From an uncultured Flavobacteriaceae bacterium (lineage in GTDB: Bacteria; Bacteroidota; Bacteroidia; Flavobacteriales; Flavobacteriaceae), in assembly GCA_905381055.1 (NCBI GenBank), contig CAJPUR010000003.1:62001-126000 (forward strand): a stretch of 64,000 nt of DNA, read 5' to 3'. Both the position numbers and the translations under genes were made by a program. Of this stretch, positions 54,104-61,643 are shown piece by piece. The notes beneath the pieces were generated by a model that saw only the letters and a program-made list of their open reading frames with translations, did no database searches and was not told where the DNA came from. Every line of letters starts with the position of its first letter. Position 1 is the stretch's first letter.

Positions 54104-54565
54104 ATGAATTTAATAAATAGAGTCAATGAATTAAATTTAAAACTTCCCCCTGCACCTAAACCTGTTGGATTATATAAACCAATATTAGTTGTAGATAATT
54201 TTCTTTATGTTTCAGGCCAAGGGCCAATAAATCTTGATGGATCACTAATTACTGGTAAAGTTGGTTCTCATCTTAATAAAAATGAAGCTAAAGTAGCTGC
54301 AAGGCAAGTTGGCCTTACAATGTTGTCTACTATTATAACTAACTTCAAAAATTTTAGAAAAATTAAAAGAATTGTAAAAGTTTTTGGAATGGTAAATTCA
54401 GATAATAGTTTTACTGAACATCCATATGTAATAAATGGATTTAGTGAATTGATGGCTGAAATATTTGGTAATAAAATGGGTATAGGAGTAAGAAGCGCCG
54501 TTGGGATGACTTTACCTCAAAATATTGCAGTTGAAATAGAAGCTCAATTTGAGATTAATACTTAA
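54104..54565 (+). CDS. RidA/YjgF family protein (longer subfamily)
   Basis: RidA-fold protein of 153 residues, longer than the roughly 130 of canonical RidA and resembling the subfamily that begins NELNLKLPPAPKPVGLYKP. FLYVSGQGPINLDGSLITGKVG, the KIKRIVKVFGMVNSD strand and VRSAVGMTLPQNIAVEIEAQF are typical. The Arg in VRSAVG fits the imine-binding Arg of RidA. RidA proteins hydrolyse reactive enamines/imines released by PLP dehydratases. A PLP enzyme gene follows by 5 bases, suggesting matched function. Confidence 0.9.
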   Translation: MNLINRVNELNLKLPPAPKPVGLYKPILVVDNFLYVSGQGPINLDGSLITGKVGSHLNKNEAKVAARQVGLTMLSTIITNFKNFRKIKRIVKVFGMVNSDNSFTEHPYVINGFSELMAEIFGNKMGIGVRSAVGMTLPQNIAVEIEAQFEINT

Positions 54566-54570
54566 ATTTT

Positions 54571-55695
54571 ATGACAAATAGAATTAAAAAAAAATGGTAT
54601 GAGCTCTTAGATAGAGATCGGATAAGTACTCCTGGAATACTTGTTTCAGAAAAAAAAATAAAATCTAATATTAAGTCAATGATAGAAATCGCTGGAGACC
54701 CAATTAGACTATGGCCGCATATAAAAACTCATAAAATGTCAAAAATCATTGAACTTCAAATAAAAAATGGAATTGAAAAATTTAAATGTGCTACAATTGG
54801 TGAATTAGATATGTTAACCAAATTCAATATTAAAGAGATTCTTTTGGCAAACCAATTATCTATTGAAAAAACAGAAAAATTTATTAAAATTCAAAAAAAA
54901 TACCCAAAAATTAGGATGTCTACCCTAATTGATAATAATACATCATTAAATTATTTTTCTGATCTAGCCAAAAAACATAAAACTAAAATAAATCTTTTAA
55001 TAGATATTAATAATGGTATGAATAGAACAGGAATCAAAATAAGTGAAAAAGTATTTAGGTTATTTGATAAGGTTTATAAAAACGCCTATCTCAATGTGAT
55101 TGGAATTCATATCTATGATGGTCACATCAGAAACTTATCTGAAAAAGAAAGAAAAACCAATAGCGACAAAGCCTTTAGGCCTATTTTGTCTTTTCAAAAG
55201 AAAATTGAAAGTAAATATAAAATTTCATTAATAATATTGGCTGGAGGATCACCTACATTTGTCGCTCATTCAAAAAGAAAAGGTGTTTTTTTAACTCCTG
55301 GAACCACACTTTTATGGGACGCTGGATATTCAAAAATATGGCCAAATTCACCTTTTAAAATTGCTGCTGTTATTGTCTCAAGAATTATAAGTAAACCAAA
55401 TAAAGATTTGTTATGTTTGGACTTAGGTCATAAATCTGTAGCTTCAGAAATGCCTCTGCCAAGAGTAATTATAAAAGGTCTTGAGAATTCAAAACATATA
55501 AGTCACAGTGAAGAGCATCTTGTTATAAAATCAAAAGATTCAAATAAGTATAAGGTTGGAGACCTATTATTTTCTGTACCTTACCATATCTGTCCAACTA
55601 TTATCAAATACAATAAAGTACAAGTAATTAAAAAATACAAAATTAAAAAGCTATGGAATGTTGAAGCTAGAGACTACTTATTAAATAAAATTTAA
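54571..55695 (+). CDS. D-threonine aldolase/D-serine dehydratase-like PLP enzyme
   Basis: Fold-type III PLP enzyme (alanine racemase N-terminal domain) of 374 residues. The PLP lysine is Lys52 in WPHIKTHKM. DINNGMNRTGI, IGIHIYDGHI and LAGGSPTFVAHS line the PLP phosphate site. Near the C-terminus His339 and Cys341 in YHICPT, preceded by SEEH, match the zinc/metal site of the D-serine dehydratase / D-threonine aldolase group. The exact reaction is undecided (D-threonine aldolase, D-serine or D-threo-3-hydroxyaspartate dehydratase). Cytoplasmic. It abuts the dipeptidase gene with no gap. Confidence 0.88.
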   Translation: MTNRIKKKWYELLDRDRISTPGILVSEKKIKSNIKSMIEIAGDPIRLWPHIKTHKMSKIIELQIKNGIEKFKCATIGELDMLTKFNIKEILLANQLSIEKTEKFIKIQKKYPKIRMSTLIDNNTSLNYFSDLAKKHKTKINLLIDINNGMNRTGIKISEKVFRLFDKVYKNAYLNVIGIHIYDGHIRNLSEKERKTNSDKAFRPILSFQKKIESKYKISLIILAGGSPTFVAHSKRKGVFLTPGTTLLWDAGYSKIWPNSPFKIAAVIVSRIISKPNKDLLCLDLGHKSVASEMPLPRVIIKGLENSKHISHSEEHLVIKSKDSNKYKVGDLLFSVPYHICPTIIKYNKVQVIKKYKIKKLWNVEARDYLLNKI

Positions 55696-56763
55696 ATGAA
55701 ATTTATTTTTGATGCACATCTTGACCTTTCGATGAACGCTCTTGAGTGGAACAGAGATCTGACTAGGCCATTAAAAGAAATTAATTCTAGAGAAAAATTT
55801 CTAAATGATAAACCTGACAGAGGAAATGCAACAGTTTGCTTACCTGAACTAAGAAATGGTAATATTGGATTGTGCGTAGCAACCCTAATCGCCAGATACG
55901 TGAAACCAAAAAATAAATTGCATGGATGGAACTCCCCATACCAGGCATGGGCCCAAACTCAGGGACAATTATCTTGGTACAAAACAATGGAAGAAAAAGG
56001 CGAAATGATTCAAATAAAAAATCTTAGTGATTTAAATCAACATCTATCCTTATGGAAAGAAAATAAATTCAATCTACCTGTTGGATATATATTAAGCCTA
56101 GAAGGAGCTGATTCAATTTTGAGCATGGAACATCTAGAAATAATGTATGAAAATGGATTAAGAGCTATAGGGCCAGCACATTATGGTCCTGGGACATACG
56201 CTTTTGGAACTGATTCAGATGGTAAAATAGGTTTTAAAGGTAAAAAATTATTAAAAAAAATAGAAGAACTTAATCTAATCCTTGATGTTACTCACCTTTC
56301 AGATCAAAGTTTTTGGGAAAGTATTGATAATTTTAATGGTCCTATTTGGGCAAGCCATAGTAATTGCAGAGCTATTGTTCCAAATAAAAGGCAATTATCT
56401 GATAATCAATTAAGAGTCTTAATTTCAAAAGGAGCTATAATTGGAATGGCTTTGGATGCTTGGATGATGGTACCAAATTGGAAAAGAGGAATTTCCAATC
56501 CGCTCAAAAGAGAGTTGTTTCTTGAAAAAATCTTTGATCATATTGACCACATATGCCAATTAAGTGGAAATTCAGATCATGTAGGAATAGGCAGTGATCT
56601 GGATGGAGGCTTTGGAAAAGAACAATGCCCATGTGATATTAATTCAATTGCTGATCTTCAAAAAATTAACTATATCCTTGATAATAGAGGATACAATAAA
56701 AAAGACATTAATAAAATTTTAAGCCAAAATTTTATTAATTTTCTATTAAATACATTAGATTAA
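55696..56763 (+). CDS. M19 (renal-type) dipeptidase
   Basis: Amidohydrolase-fold dipeptidase of 355 residues. Zinc ligands are visible as HLD (His8, Asp10 in FDAHLDLSMN), Glu in SLEGADSI, His in DVTHLSD and His in ASHSNCRA, with the substrate Asp in GIGSDLDGGFG. M19 enzymes cleave dipeptides, often accepting a C-terminal D-residue. No signal peptide is present, so it appears cytoplasmic. The ATG directly follows the upstream stop, so the two are translationally coupled. Within this cassette a role in using D-amino-acid-containing peptides is plausible but inferred. Confidence 0.9.
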   Translation: MKFIFDAHLDLSMNALEWNRDLTRPLKEINSREKFLNDKPDRGNATVCLPELRNGNIGLCVATLIARYVKPKNKLHGWNSPYQAWAQTQGQLSWYKTMEEKGEMIQIKNLSDLNQHLSLWKENKFNLPVGYILSLEGADSILSMEHLEIMYENGLRAIGPAHYGPGTYAFGTDSDGKIGFKGKKLLKKIEELNLILDVTHLSDQSFWESIDNFNGPIWASHSNCRAIVPNKRQLSDNQLRVLISKGAIIGMALDAWMMVPNWKRGISNPLKRELFLEKIFDHIDHICQLSGNSDHVGIGSDLDGGFGKEQCPCDINSIADLQKINYILDNRGYNKKDINKILSQNFINFLLNTLD

Positions 56764-56799
56764 TAATATATGTTTATACAAATGTTGTTAGTACATATT

Positions 56800-56943
56800 T
56801 TAAGTTTTATTTTTGATTAAACCAATACCCATTGAAATTGATCCAACTAATATTAAAAACTCTGAAAATGGAATTTTAATAATATAATATAGTAGAATTC
56901 CTAAAAGCGTGAGAAGTAATCCAATCCAATCCAAATGATTCAT
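56800..56943 (-). CDS. small two-helix membrane protein, 47 residues
   Basis: An intact frame with ATG at 56943 and TAA at 56802-56800 encodes 47 residues with two hydrophobic helices (WIGLLLTLLGILLYYII and FLILVGSISMGIGLI) separated by KIPFSE and ended by IKNKT. The charge pattern and clean helices look like a real small membrane protein, and it fills the otherwise empty gap after the dipeptidase. Against this, it is short and A+T-rich, and its first 9 bases overlap the start of the plus-strand gene at 56935, so one of the two starts may be misplaced. I do not recognise a family. Confidence 0.5.
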   Translation of the reverse strand: MNHLDWIGLLLTLLGILLYYIIKIPFSEFLILVGSISMGIGLIKNKT

Positions 56944-57384
56944 AAAAAATTTAACTTTTTAATAATAAATTTAAAAAAAATATTTTTTTTTAAATTGTTA
57001 ATGATTTTATTTCCATCTTTAACAATGGGTCAAATTAACAATAACAAACTATTCTTTGATGCATTAAAAAAGAAAAACGGTTTATATTTTAAATCAGATA
57101 AAAGAATACTTTATACTAACATTAAAAAAATAAATTCTTTTGATGAAAAATATAAAAACACCAATTTGACTTTAAATTTTATTATCAGAAATGAACTTCA
57201 TACTGCAATTTTTGTTGATCAAAAAGAAAACTATTTAAAATCAATGGATGGATCAATTTTTAATTTTCCCAAAAGTCTTAATGCAAAACAATTAACTGAT
57301 CATGTAATTAAAACAATTGGCAATATGCCTTATGGCTCAGAGGAAGTTAAGAAATTAAAAAAAAAAGCAAAAAGTGTTCCGTAG
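56935..57384 (+). CDS. secreted protein of unknown function
   Basis: A 149-residue frame with a hydrophobic N-terminus (KKIFFFKLLMILFPSLTMGQ) that reads as a signal peptide cleaved near GQ. The mature part of about 115 residues is Lys/Asn-rich with mixed alpha/beta character (LYFKSDKRILYTNIKKINSF, LNFIIRNELHTAIFVDQKENYLKSMDGSIFNF). No known domain is recognised. A later ATG at 57001 would avoid the overlap with the small minus-strand gene but shorten the signal peptide. The last 10 bases run into the tRNA-Val gene on the other strand, where the stop codon lies. Confidence 0.6.
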   Translation: MIHKKFNFLIINLKKIFFFKLLMILFPSLTMGQINNNKLFFDALKKKNGLYFKSDKRILYTNIKKINSFDEKYKNTNLTLNFIIRNELHTAIFVDQKENYLKSMDGSIFNFPKSLNAKQLTDHVIKTIGNMPYGSEEVKKLKKKAKSVP

Positions 57385-57449
57385 TGGATTCGAACCACTG
57401 ACCCCTGCCCTGTCAAGGCAGTGCTCTGAACCAACTGAGCTAACGGAAC
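57375..57449 (-). tRNA. tRNA-Val(GAC)
   Basis: Full cloverleaf on the minus strand: acceptor GTTCCGT/ACGGAAC is perfectly paired, anticodon stem CTGCC/GGCAG closes loop TTGACAG (anticodon GAC, Val), and the T-loop is TTCGAAT. The discriminator is A and CCA is not encoded. It is followed on the same strand by nothing but the overlapped end of the secreted-protein gene. A tRNA-Arg lies 54 bases upstream, so they may form one transcript. Confidence 0.94.
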
Positions 57450-57503
57450 TTTTTTTAAATTTAAATAAAACATTGTAAAATATAAATTAAATTAATTAAA
57501 AAT

Positions 57504-57575
57504 TAGCCCTGACAGGACTCGAACCTGTATCTAAAGTTTAGGAAACTTTTGTTCTATCCCTTGAACTACAGGGCT
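57504..57575 (-). tRNA. tRNA-Arg(CCU)
   Basis: Full cloverleaf on the minus strand: acceptor AGCCCTG/CAGGGCT, anticodon stem AAAGT/ACTTT with loop TTCCTAA (anticodon CCU, reads AGG), T-stem ACAGG/CCTGT with loop TTCGAGT. The discriminator is A and CCA is not encoded. Length 72 bases. First of a probable two-tRNA unit with tRNA-Val. Confidence 0.94.
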
Positions 57576-57665
57576 AAGTAAATCGATATTAAACAAATTC
57601 ATTTTTTAGCAGTCAAAAGATTATAGATTTGATTATTTGTCCCTTTATTAAGATTAATAATTTGT

Positions 57666-57698
57666 AAAAAAAAATGCCCTTGGCCAAGGGCATTTTTA
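57666..57698 (-). terminator. intrinsic terminator of the aconitase gene
   Basis: Directly after the aconitase stop is the perfect palindrome ATGCCCTTGGCCAAGGGCAT (57674-57693). It forms an 8-bp stem with a GGCC loop, extended by flanking A/T pairs, and is followed on the minus strand by a run of nine T. This is the clearest rho-independent terminator I see in the window. A shorter T run on the other side could let it work in both directions. Confidence 0.9.
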
Positions 57699-59957
57699 AT
57701 TTTGTTTTTTAATCAAATTTAATGCTGAACCCTCTTTAAACCATTCTATCTGCTGATTATTGTATGAATGATTAGCAAAGACTATGTCTTTCTTGCCATT
57801 AGAGTGTATGATTTCAATAGTAATTTTTTTTGAAGGTTTAAACTTATCCAGATCAAAAAAATTAAAAGTATCATCCTCTTCGATTAAATCATAATCACTT
57901 TCATTTTCAAAAGTTAATCCTAACATCCCTTGCTTTTTTAAATTTGTTTCATGAATCCTCGCAAAGGATTTAACAAGAACAACTTTAACTCCTAAAAATC
58001 TGGGTTCCATTGCTGCATGCTCTCTTGATGAACCTTCCCCATAATTGTGATCCCCAACTACAATAGTATCAATATTTGCTTGTTTGTATTCTCTTTGAAT
58101 ATCAGGAACTCCACCATATTCTCCAGTTAGCTGATTTTTAATAAAATTAGATTGATCATTAAAATAATTAATCGCCCCTATTAAACAATTATTAGAGATA
58201 TTATCCAAATGACCTCTATACCTTAGCCAAGGCCCAGCCATTGAAATATGATCGGTTGTACATTTACCTTTTGCTTTAATTAAAAGTTTCGCTCCAATAA
58301 TATTAGATCCATCCCATTTTGGAAATGGGGTTAATAATTGAAGTCTTTCTGATTTTTTATTAACTACAACCTCTACTTTCGATCCATCTATGGAAGGTTC
58401 AATGTATCCATTATCCTCATAGTCAAATCCTTTTGGGGGTAACTCTATTCCAGATGGAGGGTCAAGTTTAACTTCATTCCCTTCCTCATTTATAAGGGTA
58501 TCATTAATTGGATTAAAATCTAATCTCCCAGAAATAGCAATTGCAGCAACCATTTCTGGTGAAGTAACAAAAGCGTGTGTATTTGGGTTTCCGTCAGCCC
58601 TTTTAGAAAAATTTCTGTTAAAAGAATGAACAATTGTATTTTTTTCTTCTTTTTCAGATCCTACTCTATCCCACTGTCCGATACAAGGACCACAAGCATT
58701 AGTAAAAATTTTAGCGTCTAACTTAACAAAAGGGTCTAATAAGCCATCCCTTTCAGCGGTATATCTTACTTGCTCTGAGCCAGGATTAATTCCAAAGTCA
58801 GCTCTAGTAATTAATTTTTTTTCAACAGCTTGATCAGCTATTGAAGAAGCTCTAGATAAATCCTCATAGGAAGAATTAGTACAAGATCCAATCAAACCCC
58901 ACTCAACTTTTATTGGCCACCCATTATTTTTTGCTTTATCCCTCATTTCAGAAACAGGTGTAGCCAAATCAGGAGTAAATGGACCATTTATGTGAGGGCT
59001 AAGAGTATTTAAATCTATTTCTATAACTTCATCAAAGTAAGAAAAAGGATCACTGTAAACTTCAGGATCTGCAGTAAGATGTTCTCTAATTTCGTTAGCA
59101 GCATCAGCTACATCATCTCTTCCCGTTGATCTTAAATATCTTTCCATAGAATCATCATATCCAAAAGTAGATGTAGTTGCCCCTACCTCAGCTCCCATAT
59201 TGCATATAGTTCCTTTTCCAGTACAAGACATTGATTTAGCACCATCTCCAAAATATTCAATAATAGCTCCAGTCCCACCCTTTACAGTTAATATTCCAGC
59301 AACCTTCAAAATTACATCTTTTGGAGAAGCCCATCCATTTAATTCACCTGTCAGTTTAACCCCAATTAATTTAGGAAATTTCAACTCCCAAGGCATATCT
59401 GCCATGACATCTACAGCGTCAGCACCTCCAACTCCAATAGCCAACATACCTAATCCCCCAGCATTTACAGTATGAGAATCCGTACCAATCATCATTCCTC
59501 CAGGGAAAGCATAGTTTTCTAAAACAACCTGATGAATAATTCCTGCCCCCGGTTTCCAAAATCCAATCCCGTATTTATTTGAAACAGATTCAAGAAAATC
59601 AAAAACCTCTGAACTGGAAGAATTAGCAGATTTAAGATCAATTTTAGCGCCTTCCTTAGCTTGAATCAAGTGATCACAATGAACTGTTGTAGGAACAGCA
59701 ACTTTTGACTTTCCAGCTTGCATAAATTGTAATAAAGCCATTTGAGCAGTAGCATCTTGACAAGCAATCCTATCAGGCCTAAAATCTACATAATCTTCTC
59801 CTCTTTTATAACTTTTTTTTAAATTGGAATCCCAAAGATGGGAATATAATATTTTCTCACTAGAAGTTAAGGGACGATTTAAGATTTTTTTCGCAGATAT
59901 TACACTATTTTCAATTTTAGCATAAAAAGATTTAATCATTTTAAAATCAAAAGCCAT
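57696..59957 (-). CDS. acn: aconitate hydratase (mitochondrial-type aconitase)
   Basis: TCA-cycle enzyme isomerising citrate to isocitrate through a 4Fe-4S cluster. Cluster cysteines lie in [11 protein letters not shown] and [35 protein letters not shown], and [13 protein letters not shown] in the swivelling C-terminal domain, are active-site blocks. At 753 residues with the domain order of mitochondrial aconitase it differs from the roughly 890-residue AcnA and from AcnB. Cytoplasmic. It is a single-gene unit, divergent from the flavin reductase-like gene, with a strong terminator at its end. Confidence 0.95.
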   Translation of the reverse strand: MAFDFKMIKSFYAKIENSVISAKKILNRPLTSSEKILYSHLWDSNLKKSYKRGEDYVDFRPDRIACQDATAQMALLQFMQAGKSKVAVPTTVHCDHLIQAKEGAKIDLKSANSSSSEVFDFLESVSNKYGIGFWKPGAGIIHQVVLENYAFPGGMMIGTDSHTVNAGGLGMLAIGVGGADAVDVMADMPWELKFPKLIGVKLTGELNGWASPKDVILKVAGILTVKGGTGAIIEYFGDGAKSMSCTGKGTICNMGAEVGATTSTFGYDDSMERYLRSTGRDDVADAANEIREHLTADPEVYSDPFSYFDEVIEIDLNTLSPHINGPFTPDLATPVSEMRDKAKNNGWPIKVEWGLIGSCTNSSYEDLSRASSIADQAVEKKLITRADFGINPGSEQVRYTAERDGLLDPFVKLDAKIFTNACGPCIGQWDRVGSEKEEKNTIVHSFNRNFSKRADGNPNTHAFVTSPEMVAAIAISGRLDFNPINDTLINEEGNEVKLDPPSGIELPPKGFDYEDNGYIEPSIDGSKVEVVVNKKSERLQLLTPFPKWDGSNIIGAKLLIKAKGKCTTDHISMAGPWLRYRGHLDNISNNCLIGAINYFNDQSNFIKNQLTGEYGGVPDIQREYKQANIDTIVVGDHNYGEGSSREHAAMEPRFLGVKVVLVKSFARIHETNLKKQGMLGLTFENESDYDLIEEDDTFNFFDLDKFKPSKKITIEIIHSNGKKDIVFANHSYNNQQIEWFKEGSALNLIKKQN

Positions 59958-60052
59958 AATCTTTTTTTATTGTTATTTTAGTAAAATTACAAAATAAACC
60001 CAATGAAATTAACATATTTGATTAAAATAAATTAATCTTTAAATAAATACAA

Positions 60053-60670
60053 ATGAAGCATTTTACAAAAAAACAAATTAATGAGATGGACAAAATTTAT
60101 AGATTAAATTTAATTAACAGTTGCACAGGCTATAAATCATCAAATTTAATTGCCACTATATCAGATGAAGGTATTAATAATGTTGCAATTTTTAGTTCAA
60201 TTACTCATCTAGGAAGTAATCCAGCTATGCTAGGATTTATTTTAAGACCTAAAACTGTTCCAAGAGATACTTACAGAAATATTAAGTACAAAAAAAAATT
60301 TTCAGTTAATCACGTACACTATTCACAAATTAGAGATGCTCACCATACAAGTGCTAAATATACATCTGAAATATCTGAATTTGAAAAAACTGAATTAACC
60401 GAAGAATATAAATTTGATAAAGATTTACCATTTGTTAAAAATTCTCCTGTTCAAATAGAATGTAAATATTTAAATGAATACGAAATAAAAGAAAATGGTA
60501 CTTTACTGATAGTTGCATCAATTGAAAATATATTTGTGTACGAGAATATGCTACTTGAAGACGGCATGATACAGCTTGATAAAGGTGGAGTTACAGCAAT
60601 AAACGGGCTTGATTGCTATTCTTTACCAAAAAAGATAGAAAGATTTCCATACGCAAGACCCAAAAAATAA
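60053..60670 (+). CDS. flavin reductase-like FMN-binding split-barrel protein
   Basis: A 205-residue protein of the flavin reductase-like domain family. NLIATISDEGINNVAIFSSITHLGSNPAMLGFILRP is the FMN-binding part, and RDTYRNIKYKKKFSVNHVH and HTSAKYTSEISEFEKTELT follow. Such proteins bind FMN and either reduce flavin with NAD(P)H or use the bound flavin directly; the substrate is unknown. No signal peptide. The methyltransferase gene follows by 6 bases, so they are co-transcribed. Confidence 0.88.
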   Translation: MKHFTKKQINEMDKIYRLNLINSCTGYKSSNLIATISDEGINNVAIFSSITHLGSNPAMLGFILRPKTVPRDTYRNIKYKKKFSVNHVHYSQIRDAHHTSAKYTSEISEFEKTELTEEYKFDKDLPFVKNSPVQIECKYLNEYEIKENGTLLIVASIENIFVYENMLLEDGMIQLDKGGVTAINGLDCYSLPKKIERFPYARPKK

Positions 60671-60676
60671 AAAATT

Positions 60677-61312
60677 ATGAATTTTATTAATGATGAAATA
60701 ATAAATTATGCAAACGATCATTCAGAATCTGAACCAATTTTATTAAAAAACCTTTACAGAGAGACTAATCTGGAGGTATTAAACCCCAGAATGATATCTA
60801 GTCCATTACAAGGAAGGCTATTAAGTTTTTTATCTAAATTAATTAATCCAAAAAATATTTTAGAAATAGGTACTTATACTGGATATTCGGCTTTATGTCT
60901 GTGCGAAGGACTAAAAAAAAATGGAGTGATTCATACTGTAGACAAAAATGAGGAGCTTTCTAAAATTCAAAAAAAATATTTTAATCGATCTATTTTTAAA
61001 AGTCAAATAATCCAACATTTTGGAAATGCTAAAAATATAATTCCAAAATTAAATATTGATTTTGATTTAATTTTCATAGATGCTGACAAAGAAAATTATA
61101 TTAAATATTTTGATTTAGTAGTTCCAAAATTAAAATCTGGAGGTTTATTAATTACAGATAATGTCTTATGGAGTGGAAAGGTCCTTTCAGAGGATAACGA
61201 TAATGAAACGAAAATTATAAAAAAATATAATACCCTAATAAAGAACGATACAAGACTTAAATCCTTAATGCTTCCCATAAGAGACGGTTTGACTTTAAGT
61301 TTGAAAAACTAA
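60677..61312 (+). CDS. class I SAM-dependent O-methyltransferase
   Basis: Cation-dependent O-methyltransferase of the caffeoyl-CoA/catechol type, 211 residues. The SAM site is LEIGTYTGYSALCL (about 74-87), the acidic residue follows in HTVDKNEE, and the metal/substrate motif is FIDADKENYIKYFD. ITDNVLWSGKV completes the family pattern. The physiological acceptor is unknown. It is paired with the flavin reductase-like gene. The stop overlaps tatA by 4 bases on the opposite strand. Confidence 0.92.
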   Translation: MNFINDEIINYANDHSESEPILLKNLYRETNLEVLNPRMISSPLQGRLLSFLSKLINPKNILEIGTYTGYSALCLCEGLKKNGVIHTVDKNEELSKIQKKYFNRSIFKSQIIQHFGNAKNIIPKLNIDFDLIFIDADKENYIKYFDLVVPKLKSGGLLITDNVLWSGKVLSEDNDNETKIIKKYNTLIKNDTRLKSLMLPIRDGLTLSLKN

Positions 61313-61578
61313 AACTTTCTTTTTACAGAATCAGTCATTTCATCAAATCCATCTTTAACTTCATCTAACTCCTCTTTAAATTCGTCAACTATCTTATCTG
61401 TTGGATTTTCAATGTCAGTTGAATTTTGAATCTCAGATTTTATATCATTTGTAGCTTGTTTGACCTGATTTATTCCTTTAGCTAGACCCTTAGCAATAGA
61501 AGGTATTTTGTCCGCCCCAAATAAAAGCAAAACAATAAAAAAAACAAATATTATTTCAGCACCACTTATAAAAAACAT
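61309..61578 (-). CDS. tatA: Sec-independent translocase subunit TatA/TatE
   Basis: Small Tat component of 89 residues that forms the twin-arginine translocation pore. One N-terminal membrane helix (IIFVFFIVLLLFGADKIP) is followed by the amphipathic helix SIAKGLAKGINQVKQATNDIKSEI with the FGxxKxP hinge, then an acidic tail. tatC is not in this window. It lies 65 bases downstream of the M1 peptidase on the same strand and overlaps the methyltransferase stop. Confidence 0.93.
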   Translation of the reverse strand: MFFISGAEIIFVFFIVLLLFGADKIPSIAKGLAKGINQVKQATNDIKSEIQNSTDIENPTDKIVDEFKEELDEVKDGFDEMTDSVKRKF

Positions 61579-61643
61579 TATTTTTTTTTTATAAATATAA
61601 TAAGGTTTTGACTTTTTAAAAAATCGTAAATAAAATAAGATAA

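Noticed and set aside
57576-57665. Possible third tRNA or attachment site after the tRNA pair
   Set aside because: No cloverleaf folds and no duplicate of a tRNA 3' end was seen, so there is no sign of integration.
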